Shown here piece by piece: positions 14,105 through 20,874 of a DNA stretch of 20,874 bases. The DNA comes from an uncultured Arcobacter sp. (lineage in GTDB: Bacteria; Campylobacterota; Campylobacteria; Campylobacterales; Arcobacteraceae). Made by a program: the position numbers and the translations under genes. Position 1 is the stretch's first letter, and each line of letters starts with the position of its first letter. Below the pieces are notes generated by a model, which saw only the letters and a program-made list of their open reading frames with translations, was not told where the DNA came from and made no database searches. The stretch is taken from the NCBI GenBank assembly GCA_913054415.1, contig CAJXII010000010.1:1-20874 (forward strand), written 5' to 3'.

Positions 14105-15316
14105 CTATTTGTCTAATTCATAAGCATCATGCAAACTTCTTACTGCAAGTTCTGCATATTTTTCCTCTATAATCATAGAGATTTTGATCTCACTTGTGCT
14201 GATTATTCTTATGTTGATATTGTTTTGAGCAAGAGTGCTAAAAGCTTTACTTGCTACTCCTGTATGAGATTTCATACCAACACCAACAATAGATACTTTA
14301 CAGATAGATTCATTATAATCTATTTTATAGCTATCTTCTTGAAATTGCTCCATTACAGATTTTGTTTTATCTAAATCATTTGTAGGGATAGTAAAATCTA
14401 AGTTTGTTTTGCCATCTAATCCAACTGTTTGAACTATCATATCTACATTGATATTTGCATCAGCAAGTGTTGTAAATATAGAAGAAGCGATACCTGGTTT
14501 ATCTATAACTCCATACATACCTACTCTGATTTGATCTCTATCTAATGCTATTCCACTAACTATTGCTTTTTCCATTATATTTTCCTCTTTTGTTATTAAA
14601 GTCCCTTCAACTTCAGGGGTAAAGCTACTTCTTGATACAAGATTAACATTTAATTTTTTTGCCATCTCAACTGAACGATTTTGTAAAACTTTTGCTCCAG
14701 ATGAAGCAAGTTCTAGCATCTCATCATAAGAGATTTGTGATAATTTTTTTGCTTTTGGTTCAATTCTTGGATCTGTTGTATAGATACCATCTACATCTGT
14801 ATATATCTCACAAATATCAGCTTTTAAAGCACCAGCAAGAGCTACTGCACTTAGATCACTTCCACCACGACCAAGTGTTGTAACTCTATGTGTATCTATA
14901 CTTACCCCTTGAAAACCAGCTACAATTATGATCTTACTATCATCTAATGCTTTTACAATATTTGAAGTATCAATATTTTGTATTCTAGCAGATGTATGGT
15001 TATTGTCTGTAATCATCCCTGCTTCTCTTCCACTCATAGATGTTGTTTTATAACCTTGCTCATTTAAAGCAATAGATAATAGTGCAGATGTAACTCTCTC
15101 TCCAGAGCTTAAAAGCATATCTAACTCTAAAGCTTCTGGATTGCTACTAAAAAAGTTTGCATACTCTATTAGTTTATTAGTTTCTCCACTCATAGCACTT
15201 ACAACTGCTACAATACTATCTTCATTGTCTTTATATTTTTTTATTATATTTGCTACATTTTGGATTCTCTGTAGCGTTCCTACACTTGTGCCTCCAAATT
15301 TCAATACTCTTAACAT
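14105..15316 (-). CDS. lysC: Aspartate kinase (lysine/threonine/methionine pathway)
   Basis: This enzyme phosphorylates aspartate, the first step toward diaminopimelate, lysine, threonine and methionine. The 403-residue protein has the kinase start LKFGGTSVG (5-13), SSGERVTSALL (70-80), TTLGRGGSDLSAVAL (146-160) and YTDVDGIYTTDPRI (172-185). Two ACT domains (about 262-400) suggest feedback control by pathway end products. The length matches single-function class aspartokinases without a dehydrogenase. The ATG at 15316 directly follows the rppH stop, with GAGGGA about 9 bases before it. An internal start at Met248 could make a separate ACT-only subunit. Confidence 0.94.
   Translation of the reverse strand: MLRVLKFGGTSVGTLQRIQNVANIIKKYKDNEDSIVAVVSAMSGETNKLIEYANFFSSNPEALELDMLLSSGERVTSALLSIALNEQGYKTTSMSGREAGMITDNNHTSARIQNIDTSNIVKALDDSKIIIVAGFQGVSIDTHRVTTLGRGGSDLSAVALAGALKADICEIYTDVDGIYTTDPRIEPKAKKLSQISYDEMLELASSGAKVLQNRSVEMAKKLNVNLVSRSSFTPEVEGTLITKEENIMEKAIVSGIALDRDQIRVGMYGVIDKPGIASSIFTTLADANINVDMIVQTVGLDGKTNLDFTIPTNDLDKTKSVMEQFQEDSYKIDYNESICKVSIVGVGMKSHTGVASKAFSTLAQNNINIRIISTSEIKISMIIEEKYAELAVRSLHDAYELDK
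14573..14588 (-). promoter_or_regulatory. Internal ribosome site and ATG within lysC (possible beta-subunit start)
   Basis: On the minus strand AGAGGA (14588-14583) lies 7 bases before the in-frame ATG 14575-14573, codon Met248 (NIMEKAIVSG). Translation from here would give 156 residues, the linker plus both ACT domains, ending at 14105. Class alpha2beta2 aspartokinases of Bacillus, Corynebacterium and Thermus make their beta subunit from an in-frame start at nearly the same place. The site is stronger-looking than many true starts in this window, but a lysine/glutamate-rich codon stretch could make it by chance. Confidence 0.45.
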
Positions 15317-15793
15317 CTAAATATATCCCTCTTTTTTAAAATATGATAAAATCTGTTTATAAACTGTTCGTTTAAAAAATGTAATATACTCATACAATTT
15401 ATTTGTAGGAACAAATTTATATGCACTAAACTCTGGCACCTCTGTATTTATATTTACCTTTGCACCTTTTTTAAGTTTGACTAAAAAATATTTTTGTCTT
15501 TGTCCATCATAAGGTTTCATTTTATGGGCAACTTGTGCAGGAAAATCGTAGCTTACCCATTGTGGGCATTGTGCAATAATCTCTACTTCATTGGTGCCTA
15601 TTTCTTCTTTTAGTTCTCTTAAAAGTGCTTCTTTAGGTGTTTCATTGCCATCTATTCCACCTTGAGGAAATTGCCATGCATCTTCTAAATCTATCCGTGA
15701 AGCTATCAAAACTTCACATTTTGCTGGATAGGCACTAGATAGAACGATAGCAGCTACATTTGGTCGATAATTTTTTTCTTTTTTGTCGTTCAT
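15317..15793 (-). CDS. rppH: RppH/NudH-type Nudix hydrolase (RNA 5' pyrophosphohydrolase)
   Basis: RppH removes pyrophosphate from 5'-triphosphate ends of mRNA and so starts decay; related enzymes also cleave dinucleoside polyphosphates. The 158-residue protein has the full Nudix box from Gly45 to Gly66: Gly45, Glu51, then RELKEEIG (59-66). The WQFPQGGID entry (40-48) and the QWVSYDFP and GQRQKYFLV segments match the RppH/IalA branch. ATG 15793 has AGGAT upstream. It is the first gene of the run to mutS7, directly abuts lysC, and has a TATAAT -10 element upstream at 15824-15829. Confidence 0.92.
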   Translation of the reverse strand: MNDKKEKNYRPNVAAIVLSSAYPAKCEVLIASRIDLEDAWQFPQGGIDGNETPKEALLRELKEEIGTNEVEIIAQCPQWVSYDFPAQVAHKMKPYDGQRQKYFLVKLKKGAKVNINTEVPEFSAYKFVPTNKLYEYITFFKRTVYKQILSYFKKEGYI

Positions 15794-15823
15794 AAATATC
15801 CTATATTTATATTTTTAAATATT

Positions 15824-15829
15824 ATTATA
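15824..15829 (-). promoter_or_regulatory. Putative -10 element for the rppH-to-mutS7 operon
   Basis: On the minus strand TATAAT lies at 15829-15824, about 31 bases before the rppH ATG. This is the only sizeable gap (88 bases) upstream of eight closely packed genes. No clear -35 box is seen, which is usual for sigma70 promoters of Campylobacterota. Confidence 0.5.
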
Positions 15830-15842
15830 AGATGGATTTTAC

Positions 15843-15866
15843 TAAAAAAGCACTTCAAACCTGCTT
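15843..15866 (-). terminator. Possible weak intrinsic terminator after alr
   Basis: Leftward RNA would form a 5-bp stem AAGCA/TGCTT around a 9-base loop, followed directly by a run of T (TTTTTTA at 15849-15843). It sits 16 bases after the alr stop and before the rppH -10 element. The stem is short, so termination may be partial. Confidence 0.4.
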
Positions 15867-15881
15867 ATATTGTTTGGATTG

Positions 15882-16883
15882 TTAGATAATAATTCTTGGA
15901 ATAAAAGGACTTAGTGTTGTAAGGATTTCATAAACTATTGTTAAGTGTGTTGTTGCTAACGATTGAACATTATCAAATATACATATTTTAGGGTCATTAG
16001 ATTCTATTGATAAGCTATCCATAGAGCTTCTACCTAAGATTTTTCTACCATCTTGTATAGTTGCTGGTTTATTTTCGCTTATTCTTAAAAAACCATCTGA
16101 ATAACCTACATCATAATTTGTAACAACCATATCTTTATGTGCTACAAATGCTTTACTTCCATAGCCAATATGCTCACCTTTTTTTATATGTTTGGTTACG
16201 ATTTTATTTGCCCATAGCGAGGCTACTGGTTTAAGATATTTTGATTGTTCAAATTCTAAATAACCATAAGCACCTATACCTATTCTTGCTAGATCATAAT
16301 TTTGCATATCAACTTTAAATACACCATGACTATTTGCACAATGAACTCTAAAATTATCATCTATTTTTGTTTTGATATATAAGATTGCTTTTTGAAATTT
16401 ATCCTCTTGTATAGATGTGATATTGTTTTGTTCATCTGAACAACAAAAATGTGTAAATACACCATTTAAAATAAGATTTTGTTTTTTGATAGATTCTAAA
16501 GCTGTATCAATTTGATCATAAAATATACCATTTCGATTCATACCTGTATCTATTTTTAGTTCAACTTTTGATTTGGATGGTATTTTTTCTATATCATCTA
16601 AGCTATTTATAGAGATTATGATATTTGGATTGTAAGATTTTGGAATATCATACAAAACTAAAACTGATTGAAAATCAAACTCTTTTATAATATTTGCTTC
16701 ATTTATGTTTCTTACAAATATATGTTGTATCCCATATTTTGCACACATAGAAGCTACTTCATAGATACCATGACCGTAAGCATTATCTTTTAAAGCAATA
16801 GATAGTTTCTCTTTTTGACACAAAGAGCTAAAATAATCTAAATTATGAAAAAAATTATTTTGATTTAGTCGAATATATCCCAT
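15882..16883 (-). CDS. alr: Alanine racemase
   Basis: This pyridoxal-phosphate enzyme makes D-alanine for peptidoglycan. The 333-residue product is short, as in Campylobacter. The cofactor lysine is Lys32 in ALKDNAYGHG, the second catalytic residue is Tyr241 in HIGYGSKAF, and RIGIGAYGY (200-208) and GRSSMDSLSIE (284-294) are the phosphate-binding and active-site regions. There is no signal peptide. The ATG at 16883 has no convincing ribosome site within 15 bases. The nearest AAGGAGG is about 30 bases upstream, inside a hairpin at 16896-16920, and no in-frame start lies closer to it because a TAA blocks the frame at 16893-16895. Confidence 0.92.
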   Translation of the reverse strand: MGYIRLNQNNFFHNLDYFSSLCQKEKLSIALKDNAYGHGIYEVASMCAKYGIQHIFVRNINEANIIKEFDFQSVLVLYDIPKSYNPNIIISINSLDDIEKIPSKSKVELKIDTGMNRNGIFYDQIDTALESIKKQNLILNGVFTHFCCSDEQNNITSIQEDKFQKAILYIKTKIDDNFRVHCANSHGVFKVDMQNYDLARIGIGAYGYLEFEQSKYLKPVASLWANKIVTKHIKKGEHIGYGSKAFVAHKDMVVTNYDVGYSDGFLRISENKPATIQDGRKILGRSSMDSLSIESNDPKICIFDNVQSLATTHLTIVYEILTTLSPFIPRIII

Positions 16884-16895
16884 GACATTTGATTA

Positions 16896-16920
16896 AAGGA
16901 AGTAGTTAAACTACCTCCTT
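16896..16920 (-). terminator. Hairpin between hpf and alr holding an AAGGAGG sequence
   Basis: Leftward RNA reads AAGGAGGTAG, loop TTTAA, CTACTTCCTT: a 10-bp stem with one G-U pair, 4 bases after the hpf stop. It ends 12 bases before the alr ATG. The following sequence is TAATC rather than a U run, so it is a poor intrinsic terminator. It could equally stabilise the hpf mRNA end or control alr. Confidence 0.45.
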
Positions 16921-16924
16921 ATTA

Positions 16925-17467
16925 TTAGTATAAACCGTAATGTTTACCATTTTTCATTTTAAATAATACTCTAAAGTTATCATCCATATCATAAAATACT
17001 TTGAAAACTCCACTATCTGCTTTTAGTTCATTTAGAGCTTCTTCTATCTCCATTGGTTTATATGATTGTAATTTTACAGGGATAATCTCTTCATCTAAAA
17101 GTTCTAACTCTTTAGCAATAGAGTCTTGCTCTTGAGATATTGCTACTTCTGTAAATTTGGTTGCATCATGAGATTTGATTTTATCTGCATGTCGTCTTAA
17201 AATTTTATTCACTCTATCTGTTGCTATATCAATAGCAGTGTGTAGATCTTTGTCCTTTTGTTTTACCACAACAGTATCTATATTTGCAATATTTAAAACA
17301 TACTCAAATGTTATAACATTTTTACCTTTTTTTTCCTCTTGAGATATAATTGCATTAACTGAAATAATATCTAAATTAAACTTTTTAAAAGTGTCGATTG
17401 TTGCAGTGATATGAGATTTTAACTCATCTGTTAAAGTTATTTTTCTTCCTACAATACTTGTGTTCAT
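16925..17467 (-). CDS. hpf: Long-form ribosome hibernation promoting factor
   Basis: Long HPF binds the 30S decoding region and dimerises 70S ribosomes into inactive 100S particles in slow growth. The 180-residue protein has the N-terminal RNA-binding domain (about 1-98; MNTSIVGRKITLTDELKSHI, then DLHTAIDIATDRVNKILRRH) and the C-terminal dimerisation domain (about 128-180) with YKPMEIEEALNEL and the closing MKNGKHYGLY. Both domains being present separates it from short HPF/YfiA. ATG 17467 has a strong AAGGAG 6 bases upstream. It seems to have its own promoter (extended -10 at 17522-17530) and a leader stem-loop at 17492-17513. Confidence 0.92.
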   Translation of the reverse strand: MNTSIVGRKITLTDELKSHITATIDTFKKFNLDIISVNAIISQEEKKGKNVITFEYVLNIANIDTVVVKQKDKDLHTAIDIATDRVNKILRRHADKIKSHDATKFTEVAISQEQDSIAKELELLDEEIIPVKLQSYKPMEIEEALNELKADSGVFKVFYDMDDNFRVLFKMKNGKHYGLY

Positions 17468-17491
17468 GGGGAACTCCTTGAAAAGTAATCT

Positions 17492-17513
17492 AAAGATAAG
17501 GAATCTTATCTTT
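17492..17513 (-). promoter_or_regulatory. Perfect 9-bp stem-loop in the hpf leader
   Basis: Leftward RNA reads AAAGATAAG, loop ATTC, CTTATCTTT, a perfect 9-bp stem. With a -10 element at 17522-17527 the start point falls near 17515, so this hairpin would be at or next to the 5' end of the hpf mRNA. It also lies after the ftsK stop (17535), so a terminator role is possible, but no U run follows. Confidence 0.5.
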
Positions 17514-17521
17514 GTAATTTA

Positions 17522-17530
17522 ATTGTATCA
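17522..17530 (-). promoter_or_regulatory. Putative extended -10 promoter of hpf
   Basis: On the minus strand TGATACAAT spans 17530-17522: TACAAT with the extended TGn motif. No -35 box is evident. It is 55 bases before the hpf ATG and downstream of the ftsK stop. Confidence 0.5.
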
Positions 17531-17534
17531 CATA

Positions 17535-19727
17535 TTAAATTAATATTTCCCTATTTCCTTTATTATTTGGAGCAGATAAGATTCCTGTAAGTTCTAATTG
17601 TTCTACAATAGTAGCTGAGCGGTTATATCCTATTCGTAATTTTCTTTGAATATAACTTATTGAACTTTTTTTATCTTCTATGACAATTCTTTTAGCCTCT
17701 TCATATAATTCATCTAATTCACCTATATCATTTGATGATGTTTTGTTTGGAAAAGATGGATCATTTTGCTCTTTTAGAAGTGAAGTATCATACTGTACTT
17801 CCCTTTGAGATTTAAGAAAATCGACAACTCTATCTATCTCATTTTCACTACTCCAAGGAGCATGAACACGAACTAATCCACTCATACCAGGAGGGGTAAA
17901 AAGCATATCCCCACGACCTAGTAGAGATTCTGCTCCTAGTGAGTCGATAATGATTTTACTATCTACTTTTGATCCAACTTTATAACTTATACGACTAGGA
18001 AGATTTGCTTTTATAAGTCCTGTTACTACATCTACACTTGGTCGTTGAGTTGCTACTATTAGATGTATTCCACAAGCTCTTGCTTTTTGAGCAATCCTTG
18101 CAATACTAATCTCTACTTCTTTGCCACTTGTCATCATCAAATCTGCTAACTCATCTATGATAATTACAATATAAGGGAATTTATCAAATCCATCTTTTTG
18201 TGCTTTTTCGTTGTAGTTTTCTATATTTTTTGTTCTAGTAGAAGCCATCATTGTATATCGTTTTTCCATCTCAGTTACCATAGATGCCAAAGCATTGATA
18301 GCTTCTGTTGGTTTTGTAATCACAGGAGTTAAAAGATGCGGAATGTCATTATACATAGAGAACTCTAGCATTTTTGGATCGATCATTATCATCTTTAGAT
18401 TATCAGGTGAATTTTTATACAAAAGTGATAATATCATAGCATTGATACCGACACTTTTCCCACTTCCTGTAGTTCCCGCTATTAAAAGGTGTGGTAGTTT
18501 TTTGAGATCTGTAACAAATGGTTTACCAACTATATCTTTACCTAAGATGATTGTTAAAGGTGATTTTGAGTTTTGGAATAATTCACTTTCTAATATCTCT
18601 CTCATATATATAGTTTGTGTATCCTCATTTGGAACCTCTATACCTACTACATCTTTACCTGGTATTGGAGCTTGAATTCTAATAGTTGTAGCTTTAAGAG
18701 CCATAGCTAGATCATCTTGAAGATTTAAAATTTTACTAACTTTTACATTTGGGGCTGGTTTGAACTCAAAAGTGGTTACTATTGGACCACTATAAGTTCT
18801 TACTACATCTCCATTTATTTTGAATTGTGCTAGTTTTTCAAGTAAATCTTCTATTTTTTGGTCTATGACGGCTTCATTTATTTTTGATTTGGTAACCTTT
18901 TTTGGTTTATCAAAAAACTCTATTTTAGGTAAAATAAAATCTTTTGGTTTATCTATTTGACCTTTTTCTAAATCTTGTAGAAGTTTTTTATTCTCCTCTA
19001 GTTCATCAACTATTACAGATGATGTATTTGTAGTCTCATCTTCAATCATCTCTCCTTGAGTAGTTTGTAGTGGTTGAATATCTACTATTTTGGGTTCTTC
19101 AGTATTGTTAGTGTTATTTGGTAGTGATTCTTGATCATCTAAAGTAGGAGTTAAAATAATTTGAGCAGTATCACCTATTTCGTTGATACTAATATTTTCC
19201 TCTTTGTCTATAATAACTGATTTATCTAGTTTTCGAAGTAGTTGTTTTTTAGGTTTTGGTTTAGGCATAATATCTTTTAAAGAGAAAAGTTTTAGATTTA
19301 ATTTAAAGTTTTTAAATTTGAAATCCTCAAAAAATATAAATATAGATACCATAAATCCGATAATCACAAATAGCCATAATCCAGCAACACCTATAAATAC
19401 AGATAAAATAGATACAATTGTATCTCCGATTTTACCACTTAGATCACCACTGATGACTAATGATTGAAATATAATAATAGTTAAAAATAAAAAAACTGAT
19501 GTGATTGCTTTATCTGTTAGCTTATCTATATATGAGAAATTGATTTTATATAATGGATAGAGCAAAACCAAAAGATATATGTAAGATAAATAACCAAAAT
19601 ACAGATGTGAATATTTGGCAAATACAACCCCGATACTTCCTACTAAAGATGGATCAGGTATAAAAGTTGCAAATGTAAAAAATAGTATTAAAAATGCAGA
19701 TATGATTGATAATATTTTTGTAGCTAT
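17535..19727 (-). CDS. ftsK: FtsK DNA translocase, apparently starting at an AUA codon
   Basis: FtsK anchors at the division septum and pumps chromosome DNA toward the dif site. From ATA 19727 the product is 730 residues with four membrane helices (about 4-24, 40-62, 75-93, 103-132). A Thr/Glu/Asn-rich linker follows to about 285, then the motor with Walker A GTTGSGKS (418-425), Walker B VIIIDELADL (Asp525, Glu526) and the gamma winged helix (about 669-730; IQRKLRIGYNRSATIVEQLE). The first standard start is TTG 19571. It has no ribosome site and would delete TM1 and most of TM2. Upstream of it the frame stays open and clearly FtsK-like, with no ATG, GTG or TTG. TAAAGGATCAACTATAGC puts AAAGGA 6 bases before the ATA. 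Without an AUA start, the likely product is the 678-residue form. Confidence 0.85.
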   Translation of the reverse strand: MATKILSIISAFLILFFTFATFIPDPSLVGSIGVVFAKYSHLYFGYLSYIYLLVLLYPLYKINFSYIDKLTDKAITSVFLFLTIIIFQSLVISGDLSGKIGDTIVSILSVFIGVAGLWLFVIIGFMVSIFIFFEDFKFKNFKLNLKLFSLKDIMPKPKPKKQLLRKLDKSVIIDKEENISINEIGDTAQIILTPTLDDQESLPNNTNNTEEPKIVDIQPLQTTQGEMIEDETTNTSSVIVDELEENKKLLQDLEKGQIDKPKDFILPKIEFFDKPKKVTKSKINEAVIDQKIEDLLEKLAQFKINGDVVRTYSGPIVTTFEFKPAPNVKVSKILNLQDDLAMALKATTIRIQAPIPGKDVVGIEVPNEDTQTIYMREILESELFQNSKSPLTIILGKDIVGKPFVTDLKKLPHLLIAGTTGSGKSVGINAMILSLLYKNSPDNLKMIMIDPKMLEFSMYNDIPHLLTPVITKPTEAINALASMVTEMEKRYTMMASTRTKNIENYNEKAQKDGFDKFPYIVIIIDELADLMMTSGKEVEISIARIAQKARACGIHLIVATQRPSVDVVTGLIKANLPSRISYKVGSKVDSKIIIDSLGAESLLGRGDMLFTPPGMSGLVRVHAPWSSENEIDRVVDFLKSQREVQYDTSLLKEQNDPSFPNKTSSNDIGELDELYEEAKRIVIEDKKSSISYIQRKLRIGYNRSATIVEQLELTGILSAPNNKGNREILI

Positions 19728-19739
19728 AGTTGATCCTTT
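19725..19739 (-). promoter_or_regulatory. Ribosome site followed by the proposed AUA start of ftsK
   Basis: AAAGGA (19739-19734) overlaps the lpxD stop TAA (19740-19738) and is 6 bases before ATA 19727-19725. The spacing is ideal and fits an lpxD-ftsK coupled pair. A G-to-A change in an original ATG, or a sequence error, would give this arrangement. Confidence 0.6.
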
Positions 19740-20691
19740 ATTTTATAAGCTTTTGAATTTTACCTTGAAGTTTTAACCAACTTCTATGCTCCATCAAAGG
19801 GAAACCTGCCCAGTGTTTTTTAGGCTCTTTGATAGTTTTTGAAACAACACCTCTTCCTAATATTGTGGTAAAAGGTGCGATACTTAAATGCCCTGTAGTA
19901 GCACTTTGTCCTGCCATTACTACATATTCTCCAAGTGTTGTAGAACCACTAAGACCTGTTTGAGTCACAAGGATACTTCCTTTTCCTATTTTACAGTTAT
20001 GAGCTATATGCACTAGGTTATCTATACGAACCATATCTTCAATGATAGTGCTTGAGAAAGCAGCTCTATCTATGGTGCAGTTTGCTCCTATTTCTACATT
20101 GTTTCCTATGGTTACATTTCCATTTTGATATATTTTGATATGTTGTCCATCTTTTGTAGTAGCAAATCCAAATCCATCACTACCTATAACAGTTCCAGCA
20201 TGGATAATAACATTATCGCCTACTACACAATCTCTATATATAGTCACATTTGGGTATATAATAGAGTTATCTCCTATAGTTACATTATCCCCTATAAAAG
20301 CACCACTTAGAATAGTTACATTATCTCCTATAGTTGTATCAAATCCTATATAAACATTTGGCATAATAGTTGAGTTTTTACCTAGTTTTGGTTTTTTACC
20401 TGTAGTTTGTGCAACTTGTGGAGCAAAAAATTTACTAGCTTTTGCTAAAACTTCATAAGGTTGATCACATACTAAAGCAATAGTGTTATTTGGAACTTTA
20501 TTAGCCATATCTTGTGTAACAAAAACAGCAGCAGCTTTTGTTTCTTGTAGTTGTGATAGATATTTTTTATTTTCTAAAAAACTTAACTGATTAGATGTTG
20601 CTTCTTGAAGTGAATTTAAACCTATTATATCTATGTCATTAGAGATCTTTATATCGATATTTAGAACTTGACAAATATTTTGTAATTGCAT
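19738..20691 (-). CDS. lpxD: LpxD, UDP-3-O-acylglucosamine N-acyltransferase
   Basis: LpxD adds the second hydroxyacyl chain to UDP-acylglucosamine in lipid A synthesis, so the cell makes lipopolysaccharide or lipooligosaccharide. From ATG 20691 the product has 317 residues. The N-terminal uridine-binding domain (about 1-95) is followed by left-handed beta-helix hexapeptide repeats (about 100-270; IGDNVTIGDNSIIYPNVTI), then GSDGFGFA (170-177) and the catalytic His231 in HIAHNC, with the C-terminal KHWAGFPLMEHRSW helix region. The frame stays open to a TTG at 20838, but the extra 49 residues are not LpxD-like. ATG 20691 has AAGG about 9 bases upstream and gives the family length. It overlaps the proposed ftsK ribosome site. 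Confidence 0.92.
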   Translation of the reverse strand: MQLQNICQVLNIDIKISNDIDIIGLNSLQEATSNQLSFLENKKYLSQLQETKAAAVFVTQDMANKVPNNTIALVCDQPYEVLAKASKFFAPQVAQTTGKKPKLGKNSTIMPNVYIGFDTTIGDNVTILSGAFIGDNVTIGDNSIIYPNVTIYRDCVVGDNVIIHAGTVIGSDGFGFATTKDGQHIKIYQNGNVTIGNNVEIGANCTIDRAAFSSTIIEDMVRIDNLVHIAHNCKIGKGSILVTQTGLSGSTTLGEYVVMAGQSATTGHLSIAPFTTILGRGVVSKTIKEPKKHWAGFPLMEHRSWLKLQGKIQKLIK

Positions 20692-20874
20692 AAAAGTAAC
20701 CTTTTGTTTTATAAAACTTAATCTATAGTTTATCATAAAATATCTAAAGAGAAGCTCTAAGAAAATTAATATAAACAGATTTTTATGGCTTTTTTTAAGA
20801 GAATTAAGATAGAATTGTATTATGAGACCACTGCACAATGAACAATTTCATAGCTTTAGTGTAGTTCTTTATAT

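Noticed and set aside
20692..20838. Extension of lpxD upstream to TTG 20838 (49 extra residues)
   Set aside because: The added residues are hydrophobic and unlike LpxD. ATG 20691 has a ribosome site and gives the normal family length.
20822..20874. Possible start of a rightward gene (MRPLHNEQFHSF...) running off the window
   Set aside because: Only 17 codons are visible, there is no ribosome site, and an open run of this length is common by chance. It could be real, but the window cannot show it.
1..20874. CRISPR arrays, tRNA or rRNA genes, insertion sequences, integrases
   Set aside because: No regularly spaced repeats, no cloverleaf or rRNA-like GC-rich segments, and no transposase or integrase frames were seen on either strand.

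Overview
The window is strongly AT-rich chromosomal DNA, almost certainly from a member of the Campylobacterota (Epsilonproteobacteria), most like the Sulfurimonas/Arcobacter kind. Several signs agree. HobA, the DnaA-binding initiation factor known from this phylum, is present. The order rppH-lysC-hobA-holB-folP matches the arrangement known in Campylobacter. Menaquinone is made by the futalosine route (MqnD), and there is an HNH-bearing MutS7, a subfamily reported from Campylobacterota, octocoral mitochondria and giant viruses.

Layout. 1-68: tail of an unidentified + strand gene. 65-2889 (- strand): tight operon cmoA-bcp-yebC-mqnD (tRNA modification, peroxide defence, translation factor, menaquinone). 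2951-7989 (+ strand): an accessory block with an unknown cytoplasmic protein, a kexin-like lipoprotein protease, a small lipoprotein that looks like a detached protease propeptide, a metallo-beta-lactamase-fold hydrolase and a broken diguanylate cyclase. 8004-15793 (- strand): an eight-gene run rppH-lysC-hobA-holB-folP-thioredoxin-like-haem protein-mutS7 with overlaps or gaps of at most 9 bases, probably one operon mixing replication, folate, amino-acid and repair genes. 15882-20691 (- strand): alr, hpf, ftsK, lpxD (cell wall, ribosome hibernation, chromosome segregation, lipid A).

The main points to check are these. (1) The protease and the lipoprotein behind it look like an enzyme with an intramolecular chaperone supplied in trans. 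(2) The protease gene has one in-frame TAA inside its P domain; the next 63 codons still read as P domain. (3) The diguanylate cyclase has lost its periplasmic sensor by a deletion that also shifts frame. (4) The only well-placed start for full-length FtsK is an AUA codon behind a good Shine-Dalgarno. (5) lysC carries an internal start with a strong ribosome site, suggesting a separate ACT-only subunit. (6) hpf mRNA appears to begin with a perfect stem-loop. Items 2-4 are each the sort of lesion expected from gene decay, but single-base sequence error could explain 2 and 4.

All calls are made by reading the sequence; no database search was run.
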